Source: JAVEVH01 sp034005145
GTDB lineage: Bacteria; Patescibacteriota; Dojkabacteria; SC72
Reading direction: 5' to 3'
Length of the DNA stretch: 8,432 bases
Assembly (NCBI GenBank): GCA_034005145.1
Contig: JAVEVH010000030.1
Coordinates: forward strand, 1 to 8,432
Part shown: positions 5,592 through 8,432 of the stretch, piece after piece
Layout of the letters: every line of letters starts with the position of its first letter
Numbering within the stretch: position 1 is the first letter of the stretch
Program-made: the position numbers and the translations under genes
The notes under the pieces: model-generated
Databases searched by the model: none
Seen by the model: the letters and a program-made list of their open reading frames with translations, nothing else
What the model was told of the DNA's origin: nothing

Positions 5592-7715
5592 AAAAAGAGT
5601 GAAGAGAAAAAAATATATATATTAAGCTTAACTGTTTTAGTATTAGCAGTATTTAGCTGTATAGGGTTTTTCTTTTACTTTAATCATTTACAACTCTTAA
5701 AAGATTCTCCATATGATTTAGTAGTTTCAGATATACAAGCTAACTCAGTAGTGATTAACTGGAAGACAGAAACTGATATGCCTACATATATTAAATTAGG
5801 AGAGAGTGAAAAACTTTTAGGAAGTGGTGAAGTAAGTAAATTTCATAGGGTAAAGGTAGTAGATTTAGATGAAGAGAAGAGTTATGGATTTAAAATTTCA
5901 GATGGTGAAAGAGAATGGTATGAGGATTTAGTTAAGAAAGAAAATGAGATTTCTACTTTTACTAAAAATATATATTCATTTACAACATCTCCAATCAACG
6001 AAGAGATATCCCTTCCGCAAGTAAGAGAGTTACATGTGTTACCTAATGAATTAGTATATGTATCACTGTATGATTCAAAAAAGAATGTTTACTCAGAAGT
6101 AAAAAGTTACTATGCTAACAAATTTGGAGGTATAGTGATAGACCTTAGAGCCTTTGAAGGAGAGTGGGTATATGAGGATGTAGAGGTTAGGGATATTAAC
6201 TACTTCTTAGCAGATGGTGTTAATGCTTCTAATATAAAAGTATATGCAGCTGAGATTAATTGTAATCAGAATGTAGCTGAGCAAAAAATAAATGGTATTA
6301 CTAAACAAGAGTTTGCTCAATTAGCAACTAGATGGGTAGCAGGTAGGGGTAAACATTACGCCATTGAATGCTTTAATGATGTTGTATACAGATCTAAAAT
6401 GGCTGGAGTAGATCCTGCATTTACCTTAGCTGTATGGTTAAACGAATCTGGTGCTAGTAACTATACTCAAGATGAAAAAGCATATGGATATATTGAGGAT
6501 TGGGGTATACATGGTAGAGAGGATGTACCTGTTCACAATTTCAGTCTTCAGTTAAATCATTTTCTTAAAAGAGGTCATTACAATATATGTCCTGGTTTAA
6601 CACAGTGGGAAGCATGGGGGAATATATATAGATGGGGTAGATGTAATGCAGATAACCCGGTAGCTAGAGAAGAGGGTATTGATTACTACAAAAAGATAGA
6701 GAGTTTGTATAGATGGATTACTAATGGTAAGAACTTACCTAAAAAGGTTACTGGTTTAACAATTCCAATCAATGAGCATGAGGCATGGAGTGAGAGTAAT
6801 GGTGGTTTGTGTTGTGGTATTAAGTTAGAAAAGAATGATACCTTTGTGGGAATATATGAGGGGGGTGTAGGAGAGAAAGGATGTAGTGATATTGAATTTA
6901 CATACCCTGGTGCAATAGAATACTCTGCTCAGATTCCAAATAGGGATGCTAATACATGTGAGGTTAAATATACAGGAGTATGTTGTGAGTTAGAAAACGA
7001 TATAAAATGGTTTCCTAAACAATCATGTACAAATATTGTAGAGGGTATTAGCTCAAGTAAAGAGTGTATTGAGTATGCAAAAGATATGGCATGTTTTTTT
7101 AGAGATGGGAAGTATAAGTGGCTTATTAATAAAATTGGTACAGATACAATAGAGGGGGTTACTACCCAAGTACAGTGTGAGTCTAGAAATAGTATTAAAA
7201 CATACAGTATAGAGCTTAAGGAGGGGGTTAATTTTGTTGGTTTTGATTTTTCTCCTTCATATCATATATCTCCACTTTACGCTTCTACCTTACTAGAACA
7301 GTATCCAGATATTTCTGTTATTGGAAATTTCCAAGGGTATGAATGGAAAGATTTGGTAAAAAGATCTGAAAAGATTCCTTTTGCTGGTACTGATTTTTAC
7401 TTTGAACAGAATAGGGGGTATTTAATCATTACAGATAAGAGTATTACCTTAAAACTAGATGGATGGAGGAATCCTGATGCACAGTATGAGGAGTTAGAGA
7501 AAGGTTGGAATTTAGTAGGTGGTTCTATATACTCGAAGCCTTCTAAGGCTTCTACCTTAATATCAAATCTAAAAGAGAATGATATTGAGATTAATAGTGT
7601 AGGAGTATGGGCATATGATTTTGACTCACTAAAGGTAAGTAGTGAAAAAGATGGAGAGGTACAGGGTGTTGATATAGATTTAACTACACAGGATGCTATA
7701 TTTCTAAAGAGGTAA
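5589..7715 (+). CDS. Membrane-anchored FN3-like / lysozyme-like / Cys-rich envelope protein, paralog B
   Basis: This is a tandem paralog of the upstream gene, 708 residues, with the same order of parts and no assigned name. It has a Lys-rich N terminus and one membrane segment (about 9-31); an FN3-like domain (about 39-133, DSPYDLVVSD); a second beta domain (138-208); a lysozyme-like region (225-381) with VDPAFTLAVWLNESGASN and E286 as the putative catalytic Glu, then DWGIHG and LQLNHFL; a Cys-rich module (408-530); and a duplicated C-terminal module (EGVNFVG from 545, KGWNLVGG from 638). All 14 extracytoplasmic cysteines match those of paralog A; the only extra one, C24, is within the membrane segment. 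The acidic linker of A is replaced by a neutral Ser/Asn/Gly stretch (about 392-406). Similarity is strongest around the Glu and the WEAWGNIYRWG motif and weaker in the FN3-like part. The stop lies two bases from the convergent tRNA gene. Function (envelope remodelling, or a binding protein on a lysozyme scaffold) is inferred. Confidence 0.85.
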   Translation: MKKSEEKKIYILSLTVLVLAVFSCIGFFFYFNHLQLLKDSPYDLVVSDIQANSVVINWKTETDMPTYIKLGESEKLLGSGEVSKFHRVKVVDLDEEKSYGFKISDGEREWYEDLVKKENEISTFTKNIYSFTTSPINEEISLPQVRELHVLPNELVYVSLYDSKKNVYSEVKSYYANKFGGIVIDLRAFEGEWVYEDVEVRDINYFLADGVNASNIKVYAAEINCNQNVAEQKINGITKQEFAQLATRWVAGRGKHYAIECFNDVVYRSKMAGVDPAFTLAVWLNESGASNYTQDEKAYGYIEDWGIHGREDVPVHNFSLQLNHFLKRGHYNICPGLTQWEAWGNIYRWGRCNADNPVAREEGIDYYKKIESLYRWITNGKNLPKKVTGLTIPINEHEAWSESNGGLCCGIKLEKNDTFVGIYEGGVGEKGCSDIEFTYPGAIEYSAQIPNRDANTCEVKYTGVCCELENDIKWFPKQSCTNIVEGISSSKECIEYAKDMACFFRDGKYKWLINKIGTDTIEGVTTQVQCESRNSIKTYSIELKEGVNFVGFDFSPSYHISPLYASTLLEQYPDISVIGNFQGYEWKDLVKRSEKIPFAGTDFYFEQNRGYLIITDKSITLKLDGWRNPDAQYEELEKGWNLVGGSIYSKPSKASTLISNLKENDIEINSVGVWAYDFDSLKVSSEKDGEVQGVDIDLTTQDAIFLKR

Positions 7716-7717
7716 TA

Positions 7718-7791
7718 TCGGGGAAACAGGACTTGAACCTGCGACCTCTGCGTCCCAAACGCAGCGTTCTAGCCATCTGAACTATTCCCCG
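7718..7791 (-). tRNA. tRNA-Pro (anticodon UGG)
   Basis: Read on the minus strand, the gene folds into a complete cloverleaf. The acceptor stem CGGGGAA/TTCCCCG has seven pairs, including the C1-G72 pair typical of bacterial tRNA-Pro. The D stem is GTTC/GAAC with a 9-base loop containing GG; the anticodon stem is CTGCG/CGCAG with loop TTTGGGA, giving UGG with G at position 37; the variable loop is AGGTC; the T stem is GCAGG/CCTGT with loop TTCAAGT. The discriminator is A (7718), as in bacterial tRNA-Pro. No CCA is encoded (TAT follows), so a CCA-adding enzyme must complete the end. UGG can read all or most Pro codons by wobble. The gene converges on paralog B with two bases between its 3' end and that stop codon. 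Confidence 0.96.
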
Positions 7792-7794
7792 ATG

Positions 7795-7830
7795 ACATAT
7801 GATTTTATCACAGTATTTAGGATATGTGTA
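7795..7830 (-). promoter_or_regulatory. Promoter of tRNA-Pro
   Basis: On the minus strand there is a -35-like TACACA (7830-7825, 4/6), a 17-bp spacer and an extended -10 TGATAAAAT with the TAAAAT core at 7807-7802. A start near 7795 would leave a leader of about four bases before the tRNA. The TGNTAAAAT form is the same as in the uvrB and mutL promoters, which supports it as this genome's housekeeping -10. It begins directly after the stop of the upstream FN3-like gene, so the tRNA need not depend on readthrough. Confidence 0.6.
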
Positions 7831-7832
7831 CA

Positions 7833-8432
7833 CTATCTTACGTATACACCCTTAATACCAACTCCTTCAAAGTATTGTTGATTTAAACTACTTACAAAAG
7901 ATGCGGGTGTAGACCATGTACCTTGTAAATCATCTGCATCCCAGAATCTAATTCTCCAGTAGTAAGTTACAGATTCTAATGAGAGAGTAGAGCCTGCATA
8001 TGTGTAATCTGGAGATCTTGCTCCATTTGAAACAGTAGTAGAGAGTTTACCAGTATCCCACATACTTACACCTGTAAAGGATGAGTTAGTATTTACCTCT
8101 ATTTCATATGCTGTTGCTCCATGTCCATTTACATCATTGAAGATTGCAGAGAAGTATGGAGTCGTACTTGTAATAAAGCCGGGATTAACCTTACCTTCAG
8201 TTAAAAGATCTGTTGGAGCATCTGGGGCTTTTTGCATTCTAAATGTTGCATAGTCAGACCATGCACTTTCTACATCACTTTGATCCCAGAACTTAATTCT
8301 CCAATAGTAGAGAGTACCATCTGCAGAGAGTGCAGTTCCATTGTAAGAGATATTTGAAGATCTTGTATTATTAGTAATAGCAGTAATAGATGTTTTAGAA
8401 GGAGCCCACATAGATATTCCATCAAATGTTGA
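7833..8432 (-). CDS. FN3/Ig-like repeat surface protein, C-terminal part (5' end beyond the window)
   Basis: The open frame enters at the right edge and ends at TAG (7835-7833), giving 199 codons with no start visible; an internal ATG at 8411-8409 lies inside a repeat and is not the start. Two copies of a beta-sandwich repeat of about 115 residues can be aligned. One runs from SMWAPSKTS through YYWRIKFWD to WSDYATF. The other runs from SMWDTGKLS through YYWRIRFWD to WSTPASF. The second is preceded by a PDAPTDL linker and TPYFSAIFND strand. This W-D/YYWRI-FWD pattern belongs to FN3-like repeats found in large secreted bacterial proteins. There are no cysteines in the visible part, and no sorting motif or membrane segment at the end, which is a short tail finishing KGVYVR. 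The gene is probably a long surface or adhesion protein. It differs from the FN3-like domains of the paralogs to the left; a functional link is not shown. Confidence 0.85.
   Translation of the reverse strand, partial: STFDGISMWAPSKTSITAITNNTRSSNISYNGTALSADGTLYYWRIKFWDQSDVESAWSDYATFRMQKAPDAPTDLLTEGKVNPGFITSTTPYFSAIFNDVNGHGATAYEIEVNTNSSFTGVSMWDTGKLSTTVSNGARSPDYTYAGSTLSLESVTYYWRIRFWDADDLQGTWSTPASFVSSLNQQYFEGVGIKGVYVR

Noticed and set aside
5646..5663. Possible lipobox (VFSC, C24) in paralog B
   Set aside because: Phe at -2 is not typical, the Cys lies mid-way in the hydrophobic segment, and paralog A has no Cys there.
7795..7827. Inverted repeat ACATAT...ATATGT as a terminator of the FN3-like gene
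   Set aside because: The six-base AT-rich arms are 21 bases apart with no T-run, too weak for an intrinsic terminator.
7826..7833. Palindrome GTGTACAC as an operator
   Set aside because: Eight bases of symmetry is short and expected by chance; it overlaps the tRNA -35 but nothing supports a regulator.

Overview
The window is low-GC bacterial DNA (by eye roughly one third G+C), densely packed and read with the standard bacterial code: TGG is the only Trp codon seen and no TGA interrupts any of the six reading frames called here. Several features suggest a small-genome lineage such as the Candidate Phyla Radiation/Patescibacteria. These are promoters that place transcription starts at or within a few bases of the start codon, few Shine-Dalgarno sequences, overlapping genes, a tRNA gene without encoded CCA, and large secreted proteins built of FN3-like repeats with an E-S-G-A-S-N lysozyme-like domain. 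The phylum assignment is an inference and has low confidence.

Layout. The left edge (1-858, minus strand) holds the N-terminal 286 codons of uvrB. A 52-bp gap separates it from the divergent mutL and carries two face-to-face overlapping promoters built on one 9-bp inverted repeat. On the plus strand, four genes run as one tight block from 911 to 7715: mutL (1-bp overlap), an RsmI-family methyltransferase of the variant subfamily (4-bp overlap), then two tandem paralogous membrane-anchored proteins separated only by two consecutive in-frame stop codons. Converging from the right on the minus strand are tRNA-Pro(UGG), whose 3' end lies 2 bp from the last stop codon, its own promoter, and the 3' end of a gene for an FN3-like repeat surface protein that continues beyond the window.

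How the genes may work together. uvrB (nucleotide excision repair) and mutL (mismatch repair, with its own endonuclease and clamp-binding motifs) share a bidirectional control region. The methyltransferase probably modifies RNA. The two large paralogs (716 and 708 aa) are the unusual part. Each has an N-terminal membrane anchor, an FN3-like domain, a second beta domain, a lysozyme/lytic-transglycosylase-like domain with a conserved putative catalytic Glu, a cysteine-rich module and a duplicated C-terminal 'GWNLVG' beta module. All 14 extracytoplasmic cysteines are at equivalent places in both copies. I read them as a pair of cell-envelope-remodelling or surface-structure proteins of a family I cannot name. 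The partial FN3-like protein at the right edge is also probably surface exposed, but nothing in the window shows that it works with them. No mobile element, CRISPR array or convincing intrinsic terminator is visible.
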